Positions 8,793 through 18,600 of a stretch of DNA of 64,000 nt are shown in pieces. Source of the DNA: Gammaproteobacteria bacterium (lineage in GTDB: Bacteria > Pseudomonadota > Gammaproteobacteria > Legionellales > Legionellaceae); the NCBI GenBank assembly GCA_030147635.1, contig JASBUZ010000029.1:37985-101984 (forward strand), given 5' to 3'. The position numbers and the translations under genes are program-made. Under the pieces are notes generated by a model, which worked only from the letters and a program-made list of their open reading frames with translations, was not told where the DNA came from and searched no databases. Position 1 is the stretch's first letter; each line of letters starts with the position of its first letter.

Positions 8793-10709
8793 ATGGCAAG
8801 TAAGCAGCAAACGATGGGATTTCAGACAGAAGTCAAACAAATTCTAGATTTAGTGGTCAATTCGCTATACAGCAATAAAGAAATTTTTCTAAGAGAGCTG
8901 ATTTCGAATGCCTCTGATGCATTAGATAAATTACGTTTTTTAGCTTTATCGAATGCTGATTTATATGAAGGCGATGCCGATCTTCGCATGACACTCGAGT
9001 TTGATGATAAGAAAAAAACCATCACCATTACCGATAACGGTATTGGTTTGAGCTGGGATGAAGCGGTTGAGCACTTGGGAACGATTGCTAAATCGGGGAC
9101 CAAAGACTTCTTGAGTCACCTCACCGGTGAAGAAGCCAAAGACTCACAGCTGATTGGTCAATTCGGAGTTGGTTTTTACTCTGCCTTTATCGTTGCCAAG
9201 AAGGTCACGGTTGAGAGCCGACGTGCAGGGCTTAAACCTGAAGACGGAATTGTCTGGGAGTCAGAAGGGCATGGCGAATTTACAATTGCGAACAAAAAGC
9301 GAAAAGCACGTGGTACTTCTATTACACTGCACCTCAAATCAGAAGAAGAGGGCGACTTACTGAGTGACTGGCGCTTACGTAGCTTAGTGAATAAATATTC
9401 CGATCATATCGCATGGCCTATTGCTATGAAAAAGACTGCTGAGCTAGATGCATCAGAATCAGAAGGTAAAGCAGAAAAGAAAGAGAAAAAAGCAGCAGCA
9501 GCAGAATTTGAAACCGTTAATAAAGCAACTGCACTTTGGACACAGTCAAAAGCAGATATTTCAGAAGAAGATTATAAAGCATTTTATAAGCACATTTCTC
9601 ATGATTACCAAGAGCCATTGACTTGGTCGCACAACCAAGTAGAAGGGAAGCAAGACTACACTACATTGCTTTACATTCCATCGCATGCACCATTTGATTT
9701 ATGGCAAGCTGATGCGAAGCACGGCTTAAAGTTATATGTAAAGCGTATTTTCATTTTGGATGATGCGACGCAATTCTTGCCACGCTACCTGCGTTTCGTC
9801 AAAGGAATAGTTGATGCAAGCGACTTACCACTGAACGTGTCTCGTGAAATTCTACAAGACAATAAACAAGTCGACAGCATCAGAGCTGCATGCATTAAGC
9901 GTGTGTTGTCTTTACTTGAAAAAATGAGTGCTAATGAGCCAGAAACCTATCAAAAATTCTGGGATGAGTTTGGTGCAGTGGTGAAAGAAGGTCCAGTGGA
10001 AGACATGGCCAACCGTGACCGCATCACTAAGCTGTTACGTTTTGCAAGCACACACACCGATAGCGAGAAGCAAACAGTTTCTTTGGCTGATTATGTCTCT
10101 CGTATGCAAGAAGGCCAAGAGAAAATCTATTATGTGACTGCTTCAAGCTATAATGCGGCAAAACATAGCCCACACCTTGAGATTTTCAAGAAGAAAGGCA
10201 TTGAAGTATTATTGCTGAGTGATCGAGTCGATGAGTGGTTGGTTGGCTATTTAAGTGACTTTGAAGATAAAAAACTTCAATCAATTACTAAGGGTAAGCT
10301 TGAATTAGACGACACTGAAAGCAAAGAAGAGTCTGAAGAAAAAGATGAGACTTTCGCATCTATGCTCAAACAAATGCAAGATATACTGGGTGAGCGTGTG
10401 AAGGATGTTCGTATTACGCATCGATTGACGGATTCTCCTGCTTGTGTAGTTGCAGATGACAACGACATGGGGCTTGAAATGCAGCGTATTTTACAGTCTG
10501 CAGGTCAAGCAGCCCCGCCAACTAAACCTGTGTTTGAGGTGAACCCTGAGCATGCGCTTTTAACACGCTTGAATGACGTACAAGATGAGGATTTATTTAA
10601 GGAGTGGACCGAAGTCTTGTTTGAGCAAGCACTTTTGGCCGAAGGTGGCACCCTAGATAATCCAGCAGCATTTGTAAAACGTATGAATCGCTTATTAACA
10701 GCTGCATGA
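8793..10709 (+). CDS. htpG: Chaperone HtpG (Hsp90 family)
   Basis: 638 residues, the usual length for bacterial Hsp90. The GHKL ATPase domain shows [25 protein letters not shown] and the glycine-rich lid [11 protein letters not shown]. The middle domain carries LNVSREILQ with the catalytic Arg, and the C-terminal dimerisation domain follows. A short Lys/Glu/Ala-rich linker (about residues 225-245) separates the N and middle domains. It is a cytosolic ATP-dependent chaperone for late folding of clients. A strong TGAGGAG ribosome site precedes the ATG, and a sigma-32-like promoter lies upstream. Confidence 0.98.
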   Translation: MASKQQTMGFQTEVKQILDLVVNSLYSNKEIFLRELISNASDALDKLRFLALSNADLYEGDADLRMTLEFDDKKKTITITDNGIGLSWDEAVEHLGTIAKSGTKDFLSHLTGEEAKDSQLIGQFGVGFYSAFIVAKKVTVESRRAGLKPEDGIVWESEGHGEFTIANKKRKARGTSITLHLKSEEEGDLLSDWRLRSLVNKYSDHIAWPIAMKKTAELDASESEGKAEKKEKKAAAAEFETVNKATALWTQSKADISEEDYKAFYKHISHDYQEPLTWSHNQVEGKQDYTTLLYIPSHAPFDLWQADAKHGLKLYVKRIFILDDATQFLPRYLRFVKGIVDASDLPLNVSREILQDNKQVDSIRAACIKRVLSLLEKMSANEPETYQKFWDEFGAVVKEGPVEDMANRDRITKLLRFASTHTDSEKQTVSLADYVSRMQEGQEKIYYVTASSYNAAKHSPHLEIFKKKGIEVLLLSDRVDEWLVGYLSDFEDKKLQSITKGKLELDDTESKEESEEKDETFASMLKQMQDILGERVKDVRITHRLTDSPACVVADDNDMGLEMQRILQSAGQAAPPTKPVFEVNPEHALLTRLNDVQDEDLFKEWTEVLFEQALLAEGGTLDNPAAFVKRMNRLLTAA

Positions 10710-10743
10710 GGTTATTCTTGATGTTAGATGTAGAACTACAGGC

Positions 10744-12954
10744 ATGTTAAAGGCCGCATTATCGCGTATGTCGCGAGCGGTACCAAACCCTGTGTTGTTA
10801 CGTGGGCAAAATCACCATCAGTCTGGTGATGTGCTCACGTTTCGCTTAAGTGATGGTTTACTCCGTGCTCGGGTGAAAGGGCATGCACATCAAATTTATG
10901 ATGTGTATATGGATTTAAAAATCTTTCCTGAAGCGTCTTCACGGTGCGGCTGTGAGCGAAAAAGCAATTGTGAGCATGCAGTGGCAGCACTGCTTGCTTT
11001 ACATGCGCGTGAAACAGGTGAAACTTCAGCGAATAAAACCGCTTCTGCTCATACGACGGCAATGAGCTCACTCTATGAAACTGTCATTAAAGAAGATGAG
11101 GTCAAGTGGTACTCGCAAAGCCGCTCGGAAGGACACGATTTTTTTGCTTACCAACTTGGTATTTTAATCGATAAAAAACAAGTGAGTATTGTTCCTTTGG
11201 TAGCAGATCTTGTTGCTCAGTATGGCTCTGCATCGCTTGAGAGGCGGGATGACAATGAGCGTTTTCGACTCCCCATCGCAGAAGGCAAAGTCCTAGAAGT
11301 GACTTTAGGTCGATTAAAGCCTTTATTGAAACTCTTGTGGCAATATGGTTTGAAAAGAAAAGATGCTCTGACAGACTTTTTTAAACTCACACGCTATCAA
11401 CTGCTTTTCATCGAAGAAGCAGAGCAAGCCATTGCGGCAAGTACTGCGCGTTGGCATGGCACAACTGAATTTAGACGTATTCATCAAGCACTCCTGCACC
11501 CTGAAACTAATCAAGTGATTACGGAGCCTCCTAAAGGGCTCAGAGCAGATTTACGTCCATACCAAATGGAAGGCTTAAACTGGTTGGGTAAACTCAGAAC
11601 CGCGCGCTTAGGCGGTATCTTAGCGGATGATATGGGGCTTGGGAAAACCATTCAAACGCTCGCACATCTTCAGCATGAAAAAGAGGAAGGCAGGCTGCGT
11701 CGAGCAAGCCTTATTTTAGCGCCTACCAGTGTTTTGGGTAATTGGTATGAAGAAGCAAAGCGCTTTACGCCAGACTTAAAAGTTCTGATATATCATGGCC
11801 TAACACGCCATCAAATGCGTCAATTTGATGAGTATGACTTAGTGATTTCAACCTATGGGGTTGCACAACGAGATAAAACTTTTTTTGTGAAATACCCATT
11901 TTATTACTTGGTGCTGGATGAAGCGCAAGTGATTAAAAACACCCAAACCAAGACACGACAAATTATTCAACAACTACGCTCAAAACATCGTTTGTGCCTA
12001 ACAGGTACACCATTGGAAAACCACTTAGGCGAGCTTTGGTCGTTGTTTCACTTTTTAGCGCCCGGATTTTTGGGCACACAGAAGCAGTTTCGGCAGTTAT
12101 TTCAAAATCCAATCGAAAAACAGCAAGATGAAGAAGTACGTGCCACTTTAGTCAGACGCTTGCAGCCTTTTATTTTGCGACGCACTAAAAACCAAGTGGC
12201 TTCAGAACTGCCCCAAAAAACCGAAATTACTCGAAGCATCGAGTTGGTTGGTTTTCAGCGTGACTTATATGAAACCATTCGTATGACCACTGAGCGCTCA
12301 GTGCGAGAGGCCATTGCCAAGCAAGGCCTAGGGAAAAGTCAGTGGGTATTTCTTGAAGCATTACTTAAACTGCGTCAAGTCTGTTGCGACCCACGTCTTT
12401 TAGCAAACGAAGAAGAGCACGCAAAACAAGCTTCAGCCAAACTCGATACCTGTCTTGAACTTTTGGATAATTTGATTGATGAAGGGCGCTCGGTTTTAGT
12501 TTTTTCTCAGTTTACTAGTATGCTCGCGTTGATTGAGAAAGCTTTGGTTGACCGTGGTTATGATTATTTACTGCTGACTGGAAAAACGCGTAATCGTGAA
12601 GAAGTGATTCAGCACTTCCAAGCCGGGGAGGCACCTATCTTCCTGATTAGTCTGAGAGCTGGCGGGGTTGGGCTGAACTTAACCAGGGCTGATACCGTCA
12701 TTCACTATGACCCCTGGTGGAATCCAGCGGTAGAAGACCAAGCAACTGACAGAACACACCGGATTGGCCAGAATAAACCCGTGTTTGTATATCGCTTGAT
12801 TGGAGCGGGGACGGTTGAAGAAGTGATGATGAACATGCAAGCACAAAAACGCGCCTTGTTTGAAAGCATTTTCTCAGAGGAAGCCTTAAGTGCACAAGCT
12901 GAGTGGACTGAAGAAGAGATGGCCCAATTTTTTATGCCACTTGAGCCGCGTTAA
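10744..12954 (+). CDS. SNF2-family DEAD/H helicase with SWIM zinc finger
   Basis: 736 residues. A SWIM motif near residues 60-75 (CGCERKSNCEH, CxCx5CxH) precedes the Snf2 ATPase core: Walker A ADDMGLGKT near 292, motif II LDEAQ near 390, LTGTPLEN, and the second RecA lobe with LVFSQFTSM, SLRAGGVGLNL and the arginine-finger motif QATDRTHRIGQ. Such proteins are dsDNA translocases acting on nucleoprotein; the exact target of this one is unknown. It begins 34 bases after htpG, possibly in read-through from it, and its last 23 bases overlap convergent coaE. Confidence 0.93.
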   Translation: MLKAALSRMSRAVPNPVLLRGQNHHQSGDVLTFRLSDGLLRARVKGHAHQIYDVYMDLKIFPEASSRCGCERKSNCEHAVAALLALHARETGETSANKTASAHTTAMSSLYETVIKEDEVKWYSQSRSEGHDFFAYQLGILIDKKQVSIVPLVADLVAQYGSASLERRDDNERFRLPIAEGKVLEVTLGRLKPLLKLLWQYGLKRKDALTDFFKLTRYQLLFIEEAEQAIAASTARWHGTTEFRRIHQALLHPETNQVITEPPKGLRADLRPYQMEGLNWLGKLRTARLGGILADDMGLGKTIQTLAHLQHEKEEGRLRRASLILAPTSVLGNWYEEAKRFTPDLKVLIYHGLTRHQMRQFDEYDLVISTYGVAQRDKTFFVKYPFYYLVLDEAQVIKNTQTKTRQIIQQLRSKHRLCLTGTPLENHLGELWSLFHFLAPGFLGTQKQFRQLFQNPIEKQQDEEVRATLVRRLQPFILRRTKNQVASELPQKTEITRSIELVGFQRDLYETIRMTTERSVREAIAKQGLGKSQWVFLEALLKLRQVCCDPRLLANEEEHAKQASAKLDTCLELLDNLIDEGRSVLVFSQFTSMLALIEKALVDRGYDYLLLTGKTRNREEVIQHFQAGEAPIFLISLRAGGVGLNLTRADTVIHYDPWWNPAVEDQATDRTHRIGQNKPVFVYRLIGAGTVEEVMMNMQAQKRALFESIFSEEALSAQAEWTEEEMAQFFMPLEPR

Positions 12955-13534
12955 GATAGCGCTCATGGAGTGCCTGTAGTGTTTTAAGAAATGCACGAGT
13001 ATCGCCACTGTTTTGGATGATATCATCAGCTAATGCGCGCCTAACCACTTTATCAGGTTGCATCGCAATCATTTTACGTGCTTCAGCCTTCGTACATAAG
13101 TCACGCGCCATCAGACGTTCCATTTGTAGCTTTTCATCCACTTCGAGCAGTAAGACCTGGTCAAGGTATGGAAAGTCTTCACGCCGGGTGAGTAAAGGCA
13201 CTTCAACCACGACATAAGGGCTTATCGCTTTTGTGATAGCCTCTTCAATGCCTACTCTAATCTGCGGATGCAAATACGCTTCAAGCCAGCGCCTCTCATC
13301 CGGATGCTGCAGAATAATGCGCCGCAAGGCTTTACGGTTGAGAGCACCAGAGTCCGTTAAGATATTCTGACCAAAGTGTGCTGCAATGGCAGTGAGAGAG
13401 GGAGTGCCTGGCTCCGTGAGTTCCCGTGCAATGACATCTGCACTAATTGTTTCGATGCCAAGTTGCTTGAAAAAACGAGTGGCCGTTGATTTTCCACTGG
13501 CAATGGTGCCGGTTAAAATGATGGTGTAGGGCAT
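12932..13534 (-). CDS. coaE: Dephospho-CoA kinase
   Basis: 200 residues, typical length. It catalyses the last step of coenzyme A synthesis, phosphorylating the 3'-hydroxyl of dephospho-CoA. The P-loop GTIASGKST sits at the N-terminus, followed by SADVIARELTEPG, the HPQIR segment and VVVEVPLLTR, then the Arg-rich lid (ERLMARDLCTKAEARKMI). It is usually beside pilD in this class, but here it follows a DUF4143 ATPase gene by three bases, so the two may be co-transcribed. The stop lies inside the end of the SNF2 gene. Confidence 0.97.
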   Translation of the reverse strand: MPYTIILTGTIASGKSTATRFFKQLGIETISADVIARELTEPGTPSLTAIAAHFGQNILTDSGALNRKALRRIILQHPDERRWLEAYLHPQIRVGIEEAITKAISPYVVVEVPLLTRREDFPYLDQVLLLEVDEKLQMERLMARDLCTKAEARKMIAMQPDKVVRRALADDIIQNSGDTRAFLKTLQALHERYLNAAQVA

Positions 13535-13537
13535 GTT

Positions 13538-14713
13538 TTAACTCTCTTTAACGTCAATGGTTTTAATATTGGAAAAGTGTGTAACCTGAATGCCTTGAAC
13601 TTTTTGCTCTCGATCCCCTGAATAAATTAAGAATGGCTGTGCACTTCGCTCACCAACTAAGGCTTGAAAGTAATGAAGTCCTTTCAAAAACTCAGGATGG
13701 AAGGTTTTTGAAGATTTTATTTCGATAGGGGTTAAAAGTTGCCCATTTTTTAGAAGTAGATCGACTTCATTTTGATTACTGTCACGGTAAAAGTAGCAGC
13801 TAGGCTCGAGCCCCTGGTTGATGCATTGTTTAATGATTTCTAGGATAACGAAATTTTCAGCTAAATTGCCTCTCAACGGATCTCGGGCTAGCTGTGCTTG
13901 GCTATGAATATCTAAACAATAAGTTGCAAGTCCTACATCAGTAAAATAAAGTTTGGGGGACTTTATGATTCGTTTACCAAAATTTTCAAAATAGGGTGGC
14001 AGGCGGTAAACAATAAATGAAGCCTCTAATATAGAGAGCCAATGGTGGACTGTATTTGAGGATATTCCAAGTTCATTACTGACGTTACTCGCATTAAATA
14101 ATTGTCCAATCCGTGATGCACATAGCTTAATGAAGCGCTGAAACATGCTCAAATCTTTTAGGTTTATCATTTGCCTAACATCACGTTCAATATAGGTTTT
14201 TAGATAGTTTCGGTAAAACTTTGTGGGGTTTAAGTTATCCTGATAAATTCTTGGGTATAAGCCTTGGTACAAGTAATAGTCTAATGCTTGATGCTGTAGC
14301 GAGTCTGGGAGCTCGGATAGTGAGAAAGGGAGCAACGTGAGCAGTGCTGTTCTCCCTGCGAGTGATTGACTGACAGACTGGTGCAGTTCATGTTGGTGGC
14401 TACCCGTTAAGATAAATAAACCTTTCGTTTGTTTTTCATCCACTATTCCTTGCAGGTAAGAAAGTAGCAGCGGAAGACGCTGAATCTCGTCCAATATTGC
14501 CCCCTCTGGATAGCCTTCTAGAAAGGCTTTCGGATCTTCCTTCGCAAAATCTCTGTCATCTGGATTTTCCAGTGAGACATATGGCTTATTTTTAAAGATA
14601 TGTCGCACTAAAGTGGTTTTTCCGGACTGTCTTGGGCCAAGTACCGTGACAATGGGGTAGGCATGAGCCATATCCACGATTTCTTTTTGGATTTCTCGAG
14701 TCAAAAATTGCAT
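13538..14713 (-). CDS. AAA-family ATPase with DUF4143 domain
   Basis: 391 residues. Walker A is LGPRQSGKTTLVR (about 25-37) and Walker B AILDEIQRLP. A sensor-like ILTGSHQ follows, then a winged-helix segment (SNVSNELGISSNTVHHWL) and a C-terminal DUF4143 nuclease-like region with EVDLLLKNG and PIEIKSS, a PD-(D/E)XK-type pattern. Members of this family are patchily distributed, often mobile, and have no agreed function. It separates coaE from the giant/ankyrin operon, and a 41-bp palindrome lies upstream of its start. Lateral acquisition is plausible (inference). Confidence 0.9.
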   Translation of the reverse strand: MQFLTREIQKEIVDMAHAYPIVTVLGPRQSGKTTLVRHIFKNKPYVSLENPDDRDFAKEDPKAFLEGYPEGAILDEIQRLPLLLSYLQGIVDEKQTKGLFILTGSHQHELHQSVSQSLAGRTALLTLLPFSLSELPDSLQHQALDYYLYQGLYPRIYQDNLNPTKFYRNYLKTYIERDVRQMINLKDLSMFQRFIKLCASRIGQLFNASNVSNELGISSNTVHHWLSILEASFIVYRLPPYFENFGKRIIKSPKLYFTDVGLATYCLDIHSQAQLARDPLRGNLAENFVILEIIKQCINQGLEPSCYFYRDSNQNEVDLLLKNGQLLTPIEIKSSKTFHPEFLKGLHYFQALVGERSAQPFLIYSGDREQKVQGIQVTHFSNIKTIDVKES

Positions 14714-14749
14714 AAGAGAGTGACTGTCAGTTGACCTAACATAAGTTTA

Positions 14750-14790
14750 GTTTATGTAAATTTGAAGTTCAACTTCAAATTTACATAAAC
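14750..14790. repeat. 41-bp near-perfect palindrome
   Basis: Two 20-bp arms, beginning GTTTATGTAAATTTGAAG and its exact complement, are separated by one base (14770). It is AT-rich with no trailing T-run. It sits three bases after the ankyrin gene stop and about 36 bases before the DUF4143 ATPase start, so it could end the giant/ankyrin transcript, form a cruciform, or be an operator for the ATPase gene. Confidence 0.85.
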
Positions 14791-14793
14791 AAC

Positions 14794-15624
14794 TTACAAC
14801 TCCTGAGCTGGTCTCTCTCTCGGAACATCTCCAATCAACTCCCCCAAAGTTTCAAACGTCAGAGACTCAACTGCATGTAGTTCATCGAGTGAAGCGGAAC
14901 TTGGTAATTCAGACTGGGCATGCTCGATTTTTGCGCCTTGCTCAATCATCGCCAGAGCCTCATCGAAATGGCAGCCTCTTACATAACCTTTTAGGGCATT
15001 GTTGAGTAAAGCTTGATAGGCAATTTTATCTCGTTCAGAGTACATGGTTCTTCTTTCAGCATTAGGCGCTACAGCAGAAGAAGCAAGCAACTCATTCACC
15101 AGTGTTGCGTGACCGGCTTCTGCAGCTTTTAAAATAGCATGCCCGTGGTAGCCCGGGTATTTGAGGTGATCGACGAGTGCTTCTGTTTGTGCAGTTGTTG
15201 CAAACCCTTCAATCGCATCGCTGTATAATTTTAAATTTCTATTCACCAAGCGACCAAGTTCAGCGAGTGCCCCCCGCTCTGAAAGTCCACGTACTTCGGC
15301 ACCAGGGTAGCGATTTCTTAGCTCAGGCAGTAACTCATAAAGGGCATCAAGCCTACCTGTATGCGCCGCTCCTCGCAGCATGCCTTTATGAACCAGCTCT
15401 TTAGCACCACCTAAGTCTGGATGTCTGAGTAAGTCTTGGGCTTTTCTAAGTTCACCTGCCAGAGTATAACCATAAGCCGCCTCTTCAAATCGACCACAAT
15501 CTAAATCGATGAGTTGCTGTACGCGCTCGTCTTGACCTTCTTTCGCAAAATAGGCGATAGGAGTTAAGCCATTTTGGTTAAAGTGTCTTAAGGCATGTAT
15601 TAATAAATCAGGTTGTAATGGCAT
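14794..15624 (-). CDS. Ankyrin-like repeat protein, coupled to the SecA-like giant
   Basis: 276 residues. Ankyrin-type helix pairs are visible: NGLTPIAYFAKEGQDERVQQL near 16-40, AAYGYTLAGELRKAQDLL, MLRGAAHTGRLDALYEL and AILKAAEAGHATLVNELL. The repeats are divergent and of uneven length, as in many ankyrin proteins of intracellular Gammaproteobacteria. There is no signal peptide. Its ATG overlaps the stop of the giant gene (TAATG), so translation is coupled and a joint role is likely. Possible functions are a partner, chaperone or co-effector of the giant; none is proven. Confidence 0.8.
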   Translation of the reverse strand: MPLQPDLLIHALRHFNQNGLTPIAYFAKEGQDERVQQLIDLDCGRFEEAAYGYTLAGELRKAQDLLRHPDLGGAKELVHKGMLRGAAHTGRLDALYELLPELRNRYPGAEVRGLSERGALAELGRLVNRNLKLYSDAIEGFATTAQTEALVDHLKYPGYHGHAILKAAEAGHATLVNELLASSAVAPNAERRTMYSERDKIAYQALLNNALKGYVRGCHFDEALAMIEQGAKIEHAQSELPSSASLDELHAVESLTFETLGELIGDVPRERPAQEL

Positions 15625-18600
15625 TATGGGCCTCCGGGTTTAAACTCATCATTTTTTTCTACTTTCGACTTTTTTTTTTCAAGGTCCTCCGCTATTTCAG
15701 GAGGTACTTCAGGTTTTACTGGATCTTGAAAAATCTCAGGTCTTTCTTCTCTTGCCTTGGCGACAGCTTGCTCTATTTCATCGGGAGGCATTAAATCGAG
15801 ATCTTGAGCATCGTGAAACTCTAAATCTACCTCTACCTCTACCTCTTCCTCTTTATCTGAATCTTTTCTGACGAGGCCGAGGTCTCGAAATGTATCATAA
15901 GTTGAGTGTGGTTTGGATACTTCTTCTGGTGTTGAAGCGTGCTCTGCCTTTGTATCTGTACGGAAGAGGTCGCCTATACTGATGATAGCAGTCAATATAC
16001 GTTGGGCATAGAAAGATAAATTAGGGAATATTTGTCCTCGACCGGCAAGCCACGCTCGCGTATTTGCAAAGGGAACTCGAGTTTCGTTAGCTGGATAATT
16101 AACCCCAGGTAATAAATTTGCCCAACCTTTAAGTGATGCAATCAACGGAATCATTCGGCTTGTATAGACCACATGCCGACCATCGTGCGCTGGGTCATAA
16201 TGATCATATACTGTATGCTCACCGAGTTTAGCTTCGTTGATAGGTTCCAATAACTTTGTCAGTGTTTCTCCTAAATTTAAGCCTGGGACTGCATCAAATA
16301 AGTGATTGTTTGGATCGTCAACACCATCTCTTACATTGACCCATAGTTTTTGAGCTTCGAGTTGGTAATCGGATAAGAGTACTTGAATGACTGGAATATT
16401 GATTGGATTTTCATAGAGCTTGTCTTGTATCTCTGGTAGACGTCTATTCCACTCTTTATCTATGTTATCTACGAAGGTTGTCCAATGCTCGATTGCTTTT
16501 TGATGGTCACCTTCAGGAACGTTTGGTAAAAATGTTCCAAAGAAATTGTCTTGCAAGCCTTTTTTAAAGTCACTAAACCTATTTCTAACGAGCCGATCAA
16601 CTTGTTTTTTACGTGTCATGATGGCTTGTTCACGTTTAATATAAGCCTCAGGGTTATAATAGTAACCACCAGCCCCAAGAGACTCTTTACCAAGTTGTTT
16701 TTTAAGACTTTCTTTGTCGAGATACAAGCGCGTCTGACCTTTTGCGCCGAATCGTCCAGAGCGACCAATCATTTGTTCTAAATCGCGCTCTTCAGGCAAG
16801 TAAGTAACCATGACGTTTAAACCATTTTGCTTAGCCTGATTATCCAGTGGAATATCAGTGCCTCGCCCAATCATTCCGGTGGAAATAGTCACTTGACCGG
16901 CCTGTCCAGCTCTTTTAACAGCATCTTGCTCTTCTGTGAGCGACATCTGGCCGTGTATGTAATTGATAGAGACAGCTGATGAAAGTGCATCACGAAGTGC
17001 AGCACTTTCGACATCATTTTCACAAAAGATCAGAATCGGTTGATTGTTAGCTTTTGCTTTCTCAATGTCTCGCAACATGTGTGCTATATTTTGTTCTCTA
17101 TTTTTGGCAAGCTGTATGGGGCTGTCAATGCGCTGTAGTCCTTGATGCCTTGGTACTTTGAGAATTTTCATGTTCTCGCCAGATGATGAGCCAAATAATT
17201 GACCTGCTTCTTTTTGCTCCGCATCGGAGCCTGGCGTTCCGGTGACGGCTTGTACTCGCCCATCTTGATAAAGATCGATATGATTTTTACTGCTGGTTGA
17301 ATAGATGATTTGTCGCTCGTCAGAGACATGGAAGTCAGTTTCACATTCGGCCAGCCTTGCCTTGAGTGCTTCGTCTGTTTCTAAGCCCGGATTCCTTTTG
17401 GCGCGATTTAAGCGAGCGTGCAGGCATTGCTGTACCCCTCGAGAAAATTTTGAACCACTCGATGTTCGAAAATCTGCTTTCAGCTTGGCATAACTTGAAA
17501 CTCGACTGCCGGTTTTGATGTCAGCTTCAATGGAAAAAGATTTGTTGTACTGAAGATTTTTAGCGGTATGTGCTGAGTCAATCCATTCATCCAGTTTTTT
17601 AGCATTCACGTTGTCAAGGCGTGCGCCTTGTTCAGGGGAGGTATTTTGTTCTTTAAACCACTTCAGAAAATCCTGGCGAATCGCAGAGATATTACCACTT
17701 TCATAGAGCCTTTGGGCGCGTCTCCCTTCCATCATATATGTCATGAGTAAATCGTACATCCAAGGCATATCAATGATGTTCGCATTCCCTTTTTCCGAGT
17801 AGTTGACACGCTTGTTGACCATATCAAAATAAGCTTTATCTGCTTCATCGAGCAGTAAAGTTCGCTCGGTGGAATCTTTGGCCAACACGAGATCTAGCTT
17901 GCCTTGGACCGCAGCACGGTTTCGAATCAGTTGTAGGTTATCGGAGTCGGAGAAGTTAATACCGCCTCTTTGATAAGCGCTAAAATCGGAGTTGCCGAGT
18001 ACCATGCTACTTCTAGCGCCAACCATGTCGAAGAAGGGTTTGTATTCCACAAAGTCGCGATAAGCGAGGGTGATATCACTGGTGACAAAGTCAACGGTAC
18101 CCCCTAGCGCTTGTTGGCAAGCAGCAGAAACCATCATAATGCGAGACTTACCTTCACCGGTGCCAATTTGACTGGTGACGTGTGTTCCGCTTTTTAGCGA
18201 AGTTAAAATAGAGAGATATTGAGTGGTATTGAGCTCCATGGAGCTACCAAGCTTGTAGTCTCCACCTGTATAAGCTGGGGCGTCGTATCCTTTTGAGCGA
18301 TGCAGGAGCTCGGCTGCAGCAGCAACTAAAATTTCGTAGTTGGGAGGTTTTGTTTCGCCTGCTATTTGAAACTCAGCAAGCACCTTATCCGAGCTTTTGG
18401 TGCGCATCTTAAGTGTTAAATCTTCAAAAGCACCTACATCAATGAGCCCTGGCTCAAGGCCACTGGCTTCCATTTTTGCCAGTTGGTCACGTGCTTTAGC
18501 TGCATCGAAGCCACTTTCTTTTTCACGATGTGCTGGAAACTTATCAAATAGTTGATAGCGTGCCTCAAGTTCACCGCTTTGATGCCACTCAAGTACTTGC

